DNA of 64,000 nucleotides from Crocinitomicaceae bacterium (lineage in GTDB: Bacteria > Bacteroidota > Bacteroidia > Flavobacteriales_D > Crocinitomicaceae): the NCBI GenBank assembly GCA_029249445.1, contig JAQWHI010000005.1, forward strand, positions 1-64,000. The letters are read 5' to 3'. Made by a program: the position numbers and the translations under genes. The notes under the pieces were generated by a model. It was not told the DNA's origin. It searched no databases and saw only the letters and a program-made list of their open reading frames with translations. Below, in pieces: positions 37,193 to 46,753 of the stretch. The stretch's first letter is position 1. Every line of letters begins with the position of its first letter.

Positions 37193-37935
37193 TTCATACC
37201 GGGATATGCACGTTGCATGTATTGTAATTCTGCAAGAATATAACCAAGATGTTCAGAGTGTATACCTTTTCGACCCCCCACCTGCTCCCAATTGTTCGAG
37301 GGAATTATCAAGGTAGCCTGTTCGAGTACATTTCGGACAAGCACGTCCCATTCTCCTTTTATAGCATCAACGGCAGGTATTATCCCATTTTCAATCAAAT
37401 CTTCATCCACATCATCTTGATAGAAAAGTTCTGCTGAATACTTCCATAAATCATCCAATGCACTTTGCATTTTTTCATGAGACTCTTCAGTTCCATCACC
37501 CAAGCGAATGACCCATTCTGAAGAATGTTTCAAATGATATTTCGTCTCTTTCAAAGACTTTGCAGCAATTGCAGAAAGTTGTGAATCAGTAGAATGAACT
37601 AAGCGTTCGAAAAAAAGTTTTCTATATGCGTCAAATAAAAATTGCCGCATCATTGTTGCCCCAAAATTTTGGTTGGGACGTTCCACTAAAAGTAAATTTT
37701 TATATTCTCGTTCAAATCTCAAAAAAGCCAAGTCATCTTCATTTCTCGACTTCCCCTCAACCTCGCCTGCATATTTAAGAAACGAAGTTGCTTGACCAAT
37801 CAAATCCAATGAAAGATTTGTCATTGCAATATCTTCTTCCAAAATTGGACCGTGTCCACACCATTCAGACAAACGATGTCCTAAAATCAAACTATCATCA
37901 CCCAACCTTAATAGATATTCAAATAAAGCGTTCAT
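37186..37935 (-). CDS. paaC: Phenylacetyl-CoA epoxidase structural subunit PaaC
   Basis: This 249-aa ferritin-like helical protein pairs with catalytic PaaA. Visible features are LGHRLSEWCGHGPILEEDIA, NLSLDLIGQATSFLKYA, RFEREYKNLLLVERPNQNFG and ETKYHLKHSSEWVIRLGDG. It lacks a complete set of diiron ligands, as is normal for PaaC. It overlaps paaD and follows paaB by 18 bp. Confidence 0.95.
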   Translation of the reverse strand: MNALFEYLLRLGDDSLILGHRLSEWCGHGPILEEDIAMTNLSLDLIGQATSFLKYAGEVEGKSRNEDDLAFLRFEREYKNLLLVERPNQNFGATMMRQFLFDAYRKLFFERLVHSTDSQLSAIAAKSLKETKYHLKHSSEWVIRLGDGTEESHEKMQSALDDLWKYSAELFYQDDVDEDLIENGIIPAVDAIKGEWDVLVRNVLEQATLIIPSNNWEQVGGRKGIHSEHLGYILAELQYMQRAYPGMKW

Positions 37936-37953
37936 TCTGTTAAAAGATTAGGA

Positions 37954-38241
37954 TTACATGTGCTCAATTCCATCTGGAACATCATAAAATGTTGGATGCC
38001 GATATACCTTACTGTTCGACGGTTCATAAAGTGAATCAGCATCATTTGGATCGGACGCAAAAACACTGTTCGATTCTACGACCCAAATACTAATTCCTTC
38101 AGACCTTCTGGTGTAAACATCTCTAGCATTATCGATTGCCATTTGCTCGTCTGCAGCACGGAGGCTACCAACATGCTTGTGACTCAATCCTTGTTTGCTT
38201 CTAATAAACACCTCATAGAGAGGCCATTCTTTATTTGCCAT
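37954..38241 (-). CDS. paaB: Phenylacetyl-CoA epoxidase subunit PaaB
   Basis: The 95-aa protein has the typical PaaB start EWPLYEVFIRSKQGLSHKHV, then GSLRAADEQMAIDNARDVYT and the SIWVVESNSVFASDP segment. PaaB bridges PaaAC dimers into the larger epoxidase complex. It is 15 bp after paaA. Confidence 0.96.
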   Translation of the reverse strand: MANKEWPLYEVFIRSKQGLSHKHVGSLRAADEQMAIDNARDVYTRRSEGISIWVVESNSVFASDPNDADSLYEPSNSKVYRHPTFYDVPDGIEHM

Positions 38242-38256
38242 ATCCCTTTGTGATGA

Positions 38257-39213
38257 TTATGATGCCTTTTTCGTATTTCTTAATTTTCTTTTCTCCGCAA
38301 AAGCGTTTGCTGCCTCTCTTACCCATGCTCCATTTTCTTTTGCTTTTCGACGTGTTTCAATTCTGTCTTTATTGCACGGACCGTTGCCTTTGACGACTTG
38401 CCAGAATTCATCCCAGTTGATTTCACCGAAATCATAACCTCCTTTTTCCTTATTCCACTTTAAATCAGGATCGGGAATCGTGAGCCCTATCAGTTCCGCT
38501 TGAGGTACCGTTATATCGACCATCATTTGTCTGAGTTCATCGTTCGTATGTCTCTTAATTTTCCAATCCATAGATTGTTTTGTATGCTTGGAGTCTTCGT
38601 CTGGCGGGCCAAACATCATCAAAGCAGGCCACCAAAAGCGATTCAGTGCATCCTGTGCCATTGCTTTTTGCTCTGCTGTTCCTTGAGCTAGGGTTGTCAT
38701 AATTTCAAAACCTTGACGTTGATGAAATGACTCCTCCTTACATACTCGAACCATTGCTCGAGCATAAGGTCCGTATGAGCAGCGGCAGAGCGGAACTTGA
38801 TTCATAATTGCAGCTCCATCTACAAGCCAACCAACCGCACCCATGTCAGCCCACGATAACGTCGGATAATTAAAAATTGAGGAGTATTTTGCCTTTCCTG
38901 AGTGCAAATCATCAATTGTTTGCTCGCGATCCGCTCCCAATGTTTCGGCCGCACTGTATAGGTACAAACCGTGTCCAGCCTCATCTTGAACCTTTGCAAG
39001 TAAAACAGCTTTTCGCCTTAAATTGGGTGCTCTCGTTATCCAGTTACCTTCTGGCAGCATTCCAACAACTTCTGAATGTGCATGCTGAGAAATTTGACGT
39101 ATTAGTGTCTGGCGATACTCATCAGGCATCCAATCTTTCGGCTCAATCTTGATATCATTATCAATTTTGGCTTGAAAATCTCTCTCGAGTACTTCAATAT
39201 TGTGCTCCTTCAT
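38257..39213 (-). CDS. paaA: Phenylacetyl-CoA epoxidase catalytic subunit PaaA
   Basis: PaaA contains the diiron site that epoxidises the ring of phenylacetyl-CoA. The 318-aa protein shows the ligand helices: [15 protein letters not shown] and [15 protein letters not shown] with their E-x2-H pattern, plus an earlier Glu helix ([16 protein letters not shown]). The substrate loop [15 protein letters not shown] is typical. It is the first gene of paaABCD and is transcribed away from the reductase genes, so reductase and oxygenase come from divergent promoters. A CAAAAATA on the plus strand at 39235-39242 (TATTTTTG on minus) is a weak -7 candidate. Confidence 0.96.
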   Translation of the reverse strand: MKEHNIEVLERDFQAKIDNDIKIEPKDWMPDEYRQTLIRQISQHAHSEVVGMLPEGNWITRAPNLRRKAVLLAKVQDEAGHGLYLYSAAETLGADREQTIDDLHSGKAKYSSIFNYPTLSWADMGAVGWLVDGAAIMNQVPLCRCSYGPYARAMVRVCKEESFHQRQGFEIMTTLAQGTAEQKAMAQDALNRFWWPALMMFGPPDEDSKHTKQSMDWKIKRHTNDELRQMMVDITVPQAELIGLTIPDPDLKWNKEKGGYDFGEINWDEFWQVVKGNGPCNKDRIETRRKAKENGAWVREAANAFAEKRKLRNTKKAS

Positions 39214-39331
39214 CTTTTTGAAATATGTTCCTCACAAAAATAAGAATTTGGAACGACTTTTCGACGTAATCAATCGAATTATAAAGAGAGTTCAAATGTT
39301 TCAATTGGATCAATCGAAAAGAAAATATAAG

Positions 39332-39339
39332 TACCTTTG
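39332..39339 (+). promoter_or_regulatory. -7 box for the paaE operon; decides its start
   Basis: TACCTTTG fits TAnnTTTG and lies 21 bp before the ATG at 39361. The in-frame ATG at 39337 lies inside the box and is therefore not the start. A TTG at 39305-39307 is 24 bp upstream, slightly long. Confidence 0.5.
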
Positions 39340-39360
39340 CTCGAAAGATCAATTGATTTT

Positions 39361-40431
39361 ATGAAGCCAACTTTTCACTCTTTAGTCATCAGCGACGTTT
39401 GTCAAGAAACAGAAGATACTGTATCTGTTGCATTCCATGTGCCTAGTAAACTCACTAATGACTATAAATTTCAATCTGGACAATACCTTACGCTCAAAGC
39501 AATGGTAGGTGGAGAAGAAATACGTCGATCGTATTCATTGTGCTCTGCTCCATTTGAAAACGAATGGCGCGTTGCAATTAAACAAGTCCCTCAGGGAAAA
39601 TTCAGCACCTATGCGAATCAAGAATTGAAAACTGGGATGTCGCTTGACGTAATGACTCCAACAGGTAACTTCAAACTAGAAACAAAAAAAGAAAACAGAA
39701 AAAGCTACGTATTATTCGCGGCTGGCAGTGGGATTACCCCTATCCTATCCATCTTGAAGTCAGCACTGAATAATGAGCCATACAGCGATGTCACGTTGTT
39801 CTATGGAAACAAAGGATTTGCCTCTATTATTTTTAGAGAACAACTTGAAGCACTAAAAAATAAGTACATGGACCGCTTGCGTATTGTGCACATACTATCC
39901 AGAGAGAGTGTTGGAAATGTGCTTCAAAAAGGTCGAATCGATGCAAACAAAGTAAATGAATTATACAAAACCATTCTAAATGGATCAGAAATCGATGCGG
40001 TCTTCATTTGTGGTCCCGAGCAAATGATTCTTGAAGTCAAAAAAAGTATGATTTCGAACGGAATAGATGCTTCTAAAGTTCATTTCGAGCTGTTCACATC
40101 ACCTTCGGGTGTAGCTCCAAAAATTTCGACACCAACAAATACACCTAAAGTTGAAGCAAACGTGACCGTTATTGTTGACGACGAAGAGATAAAACTAAAC
40201 TTATCTTCAACCGGTCTAAACATTTTAGACGCAGCACAAAACGCTGGAGGAGATCTTCCTTTTGCTTGTAAAGGCGGAGTCTGCTGTACATGTAAAGCAA
40301 AAATAATTGAAGGTGCTGCAAGCATGGATGTAAACTATGCACTTGAACCTGAAGAAGTTGAGGCAGGTTATATTTTAACCTGTCAAGCGCACCCGACTAG
40401 TAGTAAATTAATTGTCTCTTTCGACGAATAA
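39361..40431 (+). CDS. paaE: PaaE-type phenylacetyl-CoA epoxidase reductase, copy 1
   Basis: PaaE passes electrons from NAD(P)H through FAD and a [2Fe-2S] cluster to the PaaA diiron centre. The 356-aa protein has the FAD domain (SGQYLTLKAMVGGEEIRRSY), the NAD(P) domain (FAAGSGITPILSILKSA and FICGPEQMI), and a C-terminal plant-type ferredoxin (FACKGGVCCTCKAKI, with the last Cys in ILTCQAHP). It is divergent from paaABCD and followed 7 bp later by a full-length paralogue, so which one serves the epoxidase is not certain from sequence. Confidence 0.92.
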   Translation: MKPTFHSLVISDVCQETEDTVSVAFHVPSKLTNDYKFQSGQYLTLKAMVGGEEIRRSYSLCSAPFENEWRVAIKQVPQGKFSTYANQELKTGMSLDVMTPTGNFKLETKKENRKSYVLFAAGSGITPILSILKSALNNEPYSDVTLFYGNKGFASIIFREQLEALKNKYMDRLRIVHILSRESVGNVLQKGRIDANKVNELYKTILNGSEIDAVFICGPEQMILEVKKSMISNGIDASKVHFELFTSPSGVAPKISTPTNTPKVEANVTVIVDDEEIKLNLSSTGLNILDAAQNAGGDLPFACKGGVCCTCKAKIIEGAASMDVNYALEPEEVEAGYILTCQAHPTSSKLIVSFDE

Positions 40432-40438
40432 AACAAAA

Positions 40439-41518
40439 ATGGCATTATTCAAAAAATTATTCAGCAAATCTGAATCAAAAAAAAATCCACGTGGGTTTCA
40501 TGCCCTTAAAATTTCAACCCTAACAAAAGTAACGGCTGACACCGTCAAAATGGAATTGGATGTTCCAAGTGAATTAAGAACGGAATTCGATTTTATTCCT
40601 GGTCAGTACCTGAATTTTGCTATTTCAATTGATGGGAAAGAAGAACGAAGGTCCTATTCAATATGTAGCGGTAGAGAAGACAAACTTGCCGTAGCCATCA
40701 AACAAGTTGAGAATGGCAAAGTATCAAACTGGTTTAACAACGAAGCAAAAGCTGGAGATGAACTGCTTATATCAAAAGCCCAAGGAAGTTTTACGCGTCA
40801 TGAAGATGCCAAATTCATTGTTGCTATTGCAGCTGGGAGCGGTATCACACCAATTGTATCAATTGGAAAAGATATTGAATCAGCTGGTCATAAAATGAAG
40901 TTGTTTTTTAGTAGTAAAACAGAAGATTCCATTATATTAAAAAGTGAACTTGATGAGTTAAATAACACGGAAATAAGTTACTTTTTGACACAAGAGTCAA
41001 AAGATGGATTCTACCCAGGACGAATTACTAAAGAGTCATTCACAACTCAAATTAAGGACCAACTTGAACTATTAAAGGCAGATGGATTCTTTATTTGTGG
41101 GCCAGAAAAAATGATCAAAGATATCGTTAGTACACTCGAAGAATTTGGGGTCGCACCAGCCAAAATCAACTATGAATTGTTTACAGACCCTATCGAAATG
41201 AAACCCAAAACAAAGGAAACAAAAGATGACTTTGAGGGCAATGCTCAACTGACCGTTGTCATTGATGGAGATGAAGAGACATTTGAAATTCGACAAAACC
41301 AAAATGTATTAGATACGGCAATAAAAAATGGTGTAGATGCACCATACTCATGCAAAGGAGGTGTTTGCAGCACCTGTAAAGCAAAGGTTACCAATGGAAA
41401 AGTAAGCATGAAATTGAACTACTCCTTGACGGATGATGAAGTTGAGGATGGGTATATTTTAACGTGTCAAGCCCATGCTGCAAGTGAAAACTTAACAGTA
41501 AATTATGATGAAGCCTAA
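40439..41518 (+). CDS. PaaE-type reductase, tandem paralogue (copy 2)
   Basis: From the ATG at 40439 (MALFKKLFSKSESKKNP) the protein is 359 aa, with the same FAD, NAD(P) and [2Fe-2S] domains as copy 1. Matching motifs are PGQYLNFAISIDGKEERRSY, IAAGSGITPIVSIGKDI, FICGPEKMI and SCKGGVCSTCKAKV with ILTCQAHA. It is intact but clearly diverged, with a Lys-rich start and an insertion-like acidic linker (KPKTKETKDDFEG) before the ferredoxin. An earlier in-frame ATG (40412) lies inside paaE and is less likely. The SDR gene overlaps its end by 14 bp. Confidence 0.9.
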   Translation: MALFKKLFSKSESKKNPRGFHALKISTLTKVTADTVKMELDVPSELRTEFDFIPGQYLNFAISIDGKEERRSYSICSGREDKLAVAIKQVENGKVSNWFNNEAKAGDELLISKAQGSFTRHEDAKFIVAIAAGSGITPIVSIGKDIESAGHKMKLFFSSKTEDSIILKSELDELNNTEISYFLTQESKDGFYPGRITKESFTTQIKDQLELLKADGFFICGPEKMIKDIVSTLEEFGVAPAKINYELFTDPIEMKPKTKETKDDFEGNAQLTVVIDGDEETFEIRQNQNVLDTAIKNGVDAPYSCKGGVCSTCKAKVTNGKVSMKLNYSLTDDEVEDGYILTCQAHAASENLTVNYDEA

Positions 41519-42197
41519 AACAATCGTAGTTGTTGGTGCAAGTCGTGGAATTGGAAGAGAGATGGTCAAATTGTTTGCCTCCGAACCAAACGCGAAAGTT
41601 TTAGCACTCTCGAGAAACAGTGATCGGATGAGAAAAGCCTTCTCAGAATTCAAAAATGTCGAATGCCATGTATTTGACTTGACAACTGAGGGTGTTCGAG
41701 AAAAATGCGAAGCAATATTCTCCACAGTTGAAAAAATTGATATTCTGATCAACAATGCTGGTTACCTGGTAAACAAACCATTCGAAGAACTTACCCGAGA
41801 AGATTTAGAACATTGTTATTCAGTAAATGTTTTAAGCGTGATAGAAACTGTGCAGGCCGTTTTAAGAAACATGCATGATGGACATATTGTCAACGTCAGC
41901 TCGATTGGAGGGGTTCAAGGAAGTATAAAGTTTCCTGGGTTAACAGCCTACTCAACATCAAAAGCTGCATTGTGCAGTTTCACTGAGTTGTTTGCCGAAG
42001 AATACAAAGACAGTTCGGTAAGAATGAATTGTCTAGCCCTAGGAGCAGCACAAACTGAAATGCTTGAAGAAGCTTTTCCAGGCTATGTAGCACCTGTTTC
42101 TGCAGAGAAAATGGCTGAATTCATTGTACAATTTGCATTGACCGGGCACAAATGGATGAATGGAAAAATTATACCTGTATCATTGAGCACACCTTAA
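41505..42197 (+). CDS. SDR family oxidoreductase
   Basis: This 230-aa classical short-chain dehydrogenase has the nucleotide motif VVGASRGIGRE, INNAG, the catalytic serine region VNVSSIGGVQG and YSTSKAA with the catalytic Tyr-Lys. It lacks the usual extended substrate loop, giving a compact enzyme. It overlaps the second reductase gene by 14 bp, so it belongs to the paaE transcript. A role in the beta-oxidation-like lower phenylacetate path is possible but unproven. Confidence 0.88.
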   Translation: MMKPKTIVVVGASRGIGREMVKLFASEPNAKVLALSRNSDRMRKAFSEFKNVECHVFDLTTEGVREKCEAIFSTVEKIDILINNAGYLVNKPFEELTREDLEHCYSVNVLSVIETVQAVLRNMHDGHIVNVSSIGGVQGSIKFPGLTAYSTSKAALCSFTELFAEEYKDSSVRMNCLALGAAQTEMLEEAFPGYVAPVSAEKMAEFIVQFALTGHKWMNGKIIPVSLSTP

Positions 42198-42332
42198 TCT
42201 ATTGCACACTATCACAGGAGATGAATTCATTGCATTTGGACTTACTAGACCTGATTTCGCTGCGCATAGAAACAACAATTAATCTTTGTACGTACCTGCC
42301 TTTTTTGTACCTTAAGCCCTTAAAATTGAGCT

Positions 42333-43334
42333 TTGAAGAGGATCGTCTACTTTTTAATTCTAGTGCTTCTACCGTTGACATCTGTAGCGCAAGATATTCA
42401 TTGGTCTCAATTTAATGACAATCCAATATTTCAAAACCCAGGTAATGCGGGACTATTCAATGGAGACATTCGATTAGTCGCGAACCATCGTGATCAGTGG
42501 AGAAGCGTGACAGTTCCTTTTGTTACAACAAACATAAGTATAGACTCAAAGCTGCACAACAAACGTGAAATAAGTTATGGATTAATGCTATTTCACGATG
42601 TCGTTGGTGATGGAAACTTCAGAACTGCTGAAATTCAAGGAAATCTTGCCTACACGATAAAACTCTCATCGGACTCGATGCATACACTTCGATCCGGAAT
42701 TAATATTGGAATGAATCACCGCCAATTGAACTTTGATAAATTCTACTTCGATAATCAGTACAATGGAATCCAGTTCGACCCTAGTCTATCTTCGGGCGAA
42801 TTGCTTAGTGCAGATAGTAAAACGAACTTTAGTTGGGGCATGGGTGCAGTTTATCAATATTATCGAAATCCTAGATTCAATATTATTGGAGGCTTTGGTA
42901 TTTACAATATAAACAGGCCCAATCAAGGATTTTACAATCAAGTAATTGATCGTGACATTCGTTTCAATATTTTCGGGAAAGGAATTTACAAACTCAATTA
43001 CGACTGGGACTTGGTTCCAGGAATAAATATTTCTGTTCAAGGAAAATACCGAGAATTCAATCTGGGATCTTCCGTTAAATACACTCTTGTCAACCGACTA
43101 GGCGAATACCGGGCTTTGTACGGTGGGCTGCACTACAGAAATCGAGATGCAGCTTATATCTCACTCGGTATGGATTATCAAGCTTTATTTGTTGGTATAA
43201 GTTATGATATTAACTTCTCAAAACTTGTTCCGGCGAGCAGAACGCGCGGTGGAATTGAATTTGCTGTGCGCTACATTCTAAATAGATTTAAACCAAAGAA
43301 AATAAATCATAGAGTATGTCCAGATTATATCTAG
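42333..43334 (+). CDS. PorP/SprF family T9SS outer-membrane protein
   Basis: This 333-aa protein starts with TTG and a signal peptide (MKRIVYFLILVLLPLTSVAQ), followed by the PorP/SprF signature QDIHWSQFNDNPIFQNPGNA and NHRDQWRSV. The rest is a 14-strand-like beta-barrel. PorP/SprF proteins anchor and help export type B T9SS cargo such as SprB, and this window encodes two type B proteins (13484-17050, 20661-23954). It overlaps the OmpA-like gene by 19 bp, the usual pairing. Confidence 0.9.
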   Translation: MKRIVYFLILVLLPLTSVAQDIHWSQFNDNPIFQNPGNAGLFNGDIRLVANHRDQWRSVTVPFVTTNISIDSKLHNKREISYGLMLFHDVVGDGNFRTAEIQGNLAYTIKLSSDSMHTLRSGINIGMNHRQLNFDKFYFDNQYNGIQFDPSLSSGELLSADSKTNFSWGMGAVYQYYRNPRFNIIGGFGIYNINRPNQGFYNQVIDRDIRFNIFGKGIYKLNYDWDLVPGINISVQGKYREFNLGSSVKYTLVNRLGEYRALYGGLHYRNRDAAYISLGMDYQALFVGISYDINFSKLVPASRTRGGIEFAVRYILNRFKPKKINHRVCPDYI

Positions 43335-45553
43335 CGTTTGTATTTGCCATGATTACAATTCCTGGAATGACACAAAGCATGCTGGGTAAATACCTTGAGT
43401 TCGCTCAGCTACAATACGATAAAGGCGATTACTTCTATGCATTGAAATACTATGACAAAGCAATGCAATTGGACTCCTCATCTGTTGATATTATTTGGAA
43501 GTATGCAGAAACTCAAAGAGCCTATAAGAACTACAAAAAAGCTGAATTTTATTACGGTAAGGTATATCAAAAAGAAGAAGCTAAAATCTATCCATCAAGC
43601 CTATTAAATTATGGTTTGATGCAAAAACAAAATGGGAAATATAGCGAGGCGTTATCCACATTTAAAAAGGCGAAAAAGAAATATTACAAACAAAAGAAAA
43701 GCTACCTCTACCAAAAGGCAAAAAAAGAGGTTGAAAGTGCGGCTTGGGCCAAATCCTCAAAAATAGATACTGCAGAATTCGTATTTGAACAATTGCCAAC
43801 AACCGTAAATACACGAAACTCAGAATTTGGACATGCAATAATAAACGATCAGTTCCTTTTTTCGAGCCTCAGAGCGGACTCTATAAGTGCTTCTGAAGAA
43901 GTCTATTCGACAAACTACCATACAACCCTATACAAAAGTAAAATTGAGGATACGTCATTTAGAGCTTCAGAGCGTATTGAAGCACTTTACAAAAAGAAAC
44001 TCAACACCGGAAATGGCAGTTTCTCGCTGGATAGCTCACGCTTTTACTTCAGTCGCTGCACCGATAACGGCTTTCAGTACACCTGCAAAATCATGGTCGC
44101 ACAATACTCCAACAAGCAATGGACATATATTGACTCTTTAGGCGAAATAATTAATGAAAAAGGAGCGAATACTACCATGCCATGTATCGCCGCTTTGAAC
44201 GGCAAAGAGGTGTTAATTTTTGCTTCCGATCGACAGGACACAGAGGGTGGGCTTGATTTATTCTACAGTCCTATTCGAAATGGAAATCAATATGGAAAAG
44301 TTCGTGCAATAAAAACGATTAATTCAATGGACAATGAACTGACACCGTGGTGGGATGCAAAGGAAAATCGGCTGTACTTTTCCTCTTCCTGGCACAATGG
44401 CTTCGGGGGATATGATGTATTTTACTCAGAATTCACAACAAAGTTCAACACACCAATAAATGCTGGACTTCCAATTAATAGCCCGGCAAATGACCTGTAC
44501 TATTTCAAAAACAAGAAAACAGGTTATGTTAGTTCAAATCGAATAGGTGTTTTATATAATACAACACAAACATGTTGTAGTGATATTTTTTCTTTAAAAC
44601 CACCAGTTGCTCCAGTTCCTCAAACACCGGAAGAAACACTAGAGGAGCTAAACAAACGATTACCCGTTACGCTCTACTTTCATAATGATCGACCGAATCC
44701 CAAATCTTGGGAGAAAACAACAACGGTAAATTACATGGACTCGTACAATAAGTACAGCGATATGATTGAAACCTATAAAACAGAATATGCAAAGGGTTTG
44801 TCTGGTAAGAGAGCTAATGAAGCCGGAGAAGAAATCGAAAGCTTTTTCATTGAATATGTGGATCAAGGTGTCAGAGATCTCGAGTTGTTTCAAAAACTTC
44901 TAATAAACGAATTGGACAAAGGTGCCAAAATAAACATCACAATTAAAGGATTCGCAAGTCCACTTGCCAAAACAGACTACAATGTAAATCTGACAAAAAG
45001 AAGAATTGCCTCTCTTGTGAATTATATGAGAGCATGTGATGAAGGACGATTTGAACACTATATTGATGGGACTGCAACAAATGGGGGTAAAGTTATATTC
45101 TCACAGGTTCCATTTGGAGAATATACAGCCAATCAAGAGACCAGTGACAATCCAAATGACGTTCAAAACTCCGTATACTCTCGAGCCGCTGCTAGAGAGC
45201 GAAAAATTGAAATTCAAAGCGTGACCTATTTCAAAGAAGACAATAAATCTTCTATCGTTACTAAAAAGTCCATTAAAGATTTTGGAATATCAAAGCAGGG
45301 AGAACTACTGTCCTACGAATTCATAGTTACGAATTCTTCAGAAAACACCATTACTATTGATTCTCGAATTCCATGTGCATGTACCACGGCCGAAATTCAG
45401 GATAAAACACTTCAACCAGGAGCTTCAACAATAGTAAAAATGACAGTTGATACAAAGAACTTATCGGGTATTGTAATGAAGTCTATATATTTGCAAGTTC
45501 AAGATTCTAAGGAAGAACTTCAATTGTACATTTCTTCTGAAGTAAAAGAATAA
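43316..45553 (+). CDS. TPR - PD40 propeller - OmpA-like - DUF1573 surface protein
   Basis: This 745-aa protein has a signal peptide (about 1-20), TPR helices (about 25-140, GDYFYALKYYDKAMQLDSSS and YYGKVYQKEEAKIY), PD40/WD40-like propeller repeats (about 160-430, FSSLRADSI, FASDRQDTEGGLDLFYS, YFSSSWHNGFGGYDVFYSE), an OmpA-like peptidoglycan-binding domain (about 540-640, ITIKGFASPLAKTDYNVNLT) and a C-terminal DUF1573 Ig-like domain (about 655-745, FIVTNSSENTITIDSRIP). The order resembles PorE, but DUF1573 at the end is unusual to me. It is likely tied to the PorP protein upstream. Confidence 0.87.
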   Translation: MSRLYLAFVFAMITIPGMTQSMLGKYLEFAQLQYDKGDYFYALKYYDKAMQLDSSSVDIIWKYAETQRAYKNYKKAEFYYGKVYQKEEAKIYPSSLLNYGLMQKQNGKYSEALSTFKKAKKKYYKQKKSYLYQKAKKEVESAAWAKSSKIDTAEFVFEQLPTTVNTRNSEFGHAIINDQFLFSSLRADSISASEEVYSTNYHTTLYKSKIEDTSFRASERIEALYKKKLNTGNGSFSLDSSRFYFSRCTDNGFQYTCKIMVAQYSNKQWTYIDSLGEIINEKGANTTMPCIAALNGKEVLIFASDRQDTEGGLDLFYSPIRNGNQYGKVRAIKTINSMDNELTPWWDAKENRLYFSSSWHNGFGGYDVFYSEFTTKFNTPINAGLPINSPANDLYYFKNKKTGYVSSNRIGVLYNTTQTCCSDIFSLKPPVAPVPQTPEETLEELNKRLPVTLYFHNDRPNPKSWEKTTTVNYMDSYNKYSDMIETYKTEYAKGLSGKRANEAGEEIESFFIEYVDQGVRDLELFQKLLINELDKGAKINITIKGFASPLAKTDYNVNLTKRRIASLVNYMRACDEGRFEHYIDGTATNGGKVIFSQVPFGEYTANQETSDNPNDVQNSVYSRAAARERKIEIQSVTYFKEDNKSSIVTKKSIKDFGISKQGELLSYEFIVTNSSENTITIDSRIPCACTTAEIQDKTLQPGASTIVKMTVDTKNLSGIVMKSIYLQVQDSKEELQLYISSEVKE

Positions 45554-45557
45554 GGAT

Positions 45558-46700
45558 TTGTCAAACACAAACGCAGAATCTAGGTTGACGTTTATTGATG
45601 TAGGCCGATCGCTCGCCATCATCTTGATGCTACAAGGACATTTTATCTCAACGACATTTCAAGACTATACTGCAATGACGCTAGAATTAAGAATGAATGG
45701 CACTTCTGGTAATATATTCTTCGACTATTGGTGCCAACTTAGAGGCTTCACCGCTCCACTTTTCTTTACAATCACAGGTTTAGTTTTTACTTATCTGCTC
45801 GTAAAAAATCAAAAATATCCATTCCTCAAACAAAAACGCGTCAAAAAAGGACTGGTCCGAGGAGTTTCGATAATCATATGGGGATATCTGCTTCAGTTAC
45901 AGCTAAGGCAGATCGACATGTATTTAACTGGACAGATAAATAGCCGATTTTACAGCTTTCATGTACTTCAGTGCATAGGACTAGGAATTATAAGTCTGAT
46001 TCTTTTCTATTGGATCTACCGCAAACTAAAAATTATTCCATTCGAAATACTACTCATAGTCGCAGGGACAATTTTCTTTACTGCATTTTCATATGTGACA
46101 ACAGGCAGTAACAATTATTTTCCAAAAAATGCGCCAAAAATCATCCAAAACGCATTTTATGGGCCCAACTCTATATTCCCCATTTTCCCATGGTTTGGAT
46201 TTATTTTCTTTGGCGGAGTAGTCGGAATATTTCTTAATAAAAACAAAGAAAAAATTAGAAATATTGGATTCATTCTTCGAATGCTTTCTCTAGGAATAGC
46301 CTTTTGTCTTTTGGCCTACTTAATAATTACAATTCTGGGGTCTATTTATCCTGACAATCAGATTTTTGGAAATGGGTACTGGTACTTTATGCAACTCGCA
46401 ATAATCCTTGTAGTGTTAACAGTTATGCTACTTTTTGATCAGAAGACTAAAATAAAACTACCATTTCTTCTTGCGATTGGGCAGAATACGTTAACAGTAT
46501 ATATCGTTCATGTTATCGTCCTATATGGTGCAATATTCGGGATCGGTATTAAAACATATTTGAGTAAGTCTCTTACCTTTGGTGAATCTATTATTGGTGC
46601 TGTTTTTTTCATTCTGCTCTTCGGTTGTTTAACCAAACTACAATCTACTTTAGGAGTCAAAATAAAGAGAATATTTTCTCGACAAAATACATCCATCTAA
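45558..46700 (+). CDS. Multi-pass acyltransferase, HGSNAT/DUF1624-like (copy 1)
   Basis: This 380-aa integral membrane protein has about ten helices. The N-terminal LTFIDVGRSLAIILMLQGHF is the family signature: a D-x2-R-x5 pattern followed by a catalytic-type GH. Proteins of this type (heparan-alpha-glucosaminide N-acetyltransferase-like, DUF1624) move acyl groups across the membrane onto sugars. It begins with TTG 4 bp after the OmpA-like gene, so it is translationally linked to the PorP operon. It lacks the Acyl_transf_3 RxxxHxxW arrangement. The acceptor is unknown. Confidence 0.75.
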   Translation: MSNTNAESRLTFIDVGRSLAIILMLQGHFISTTFQDYTAMTLELRMNGTSGNIFFDYWCQLRGFTAPLFFTITGLVFTYLLVKNQKYPFLKQKRVKKGLVRGVSIIIWGYLLQLQLRQIDMYLTGQINSRFYSFHVLQCIGLGIISLILFYWIYRKLKIIPFEILLIVAGTIFFTAFSYVTTGSNNYFPKNAPKIIQNAFYGPNSIFPIFPWFGFIFFGGVVGIFLNKNKEKIRNIGFILRMLSLGIAFCLLAYLIITILGSIYPDNQIFGNGYWYFMQLAIILVVLTVMLLFDQKTKIKLPFLLAIGQNTLTVYIVHVIVLYGAIFGIGIKTYLSKSLTFGESIIGAVFFILLFGCLTKLQSTLGVKIKRIFSRQNTSI

Positions 46701-46753
46701 AACATCTAATTCTAATTTCTGTATAAAACAGTAATTTTAACAAAAAAAATAGA

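Noticed and set aside
42152-42415. 87-codon plus-strand frame spanning the SDR end and PorP start
   Set aside because: Overlaps both genes in another frame and has no protein-like features.
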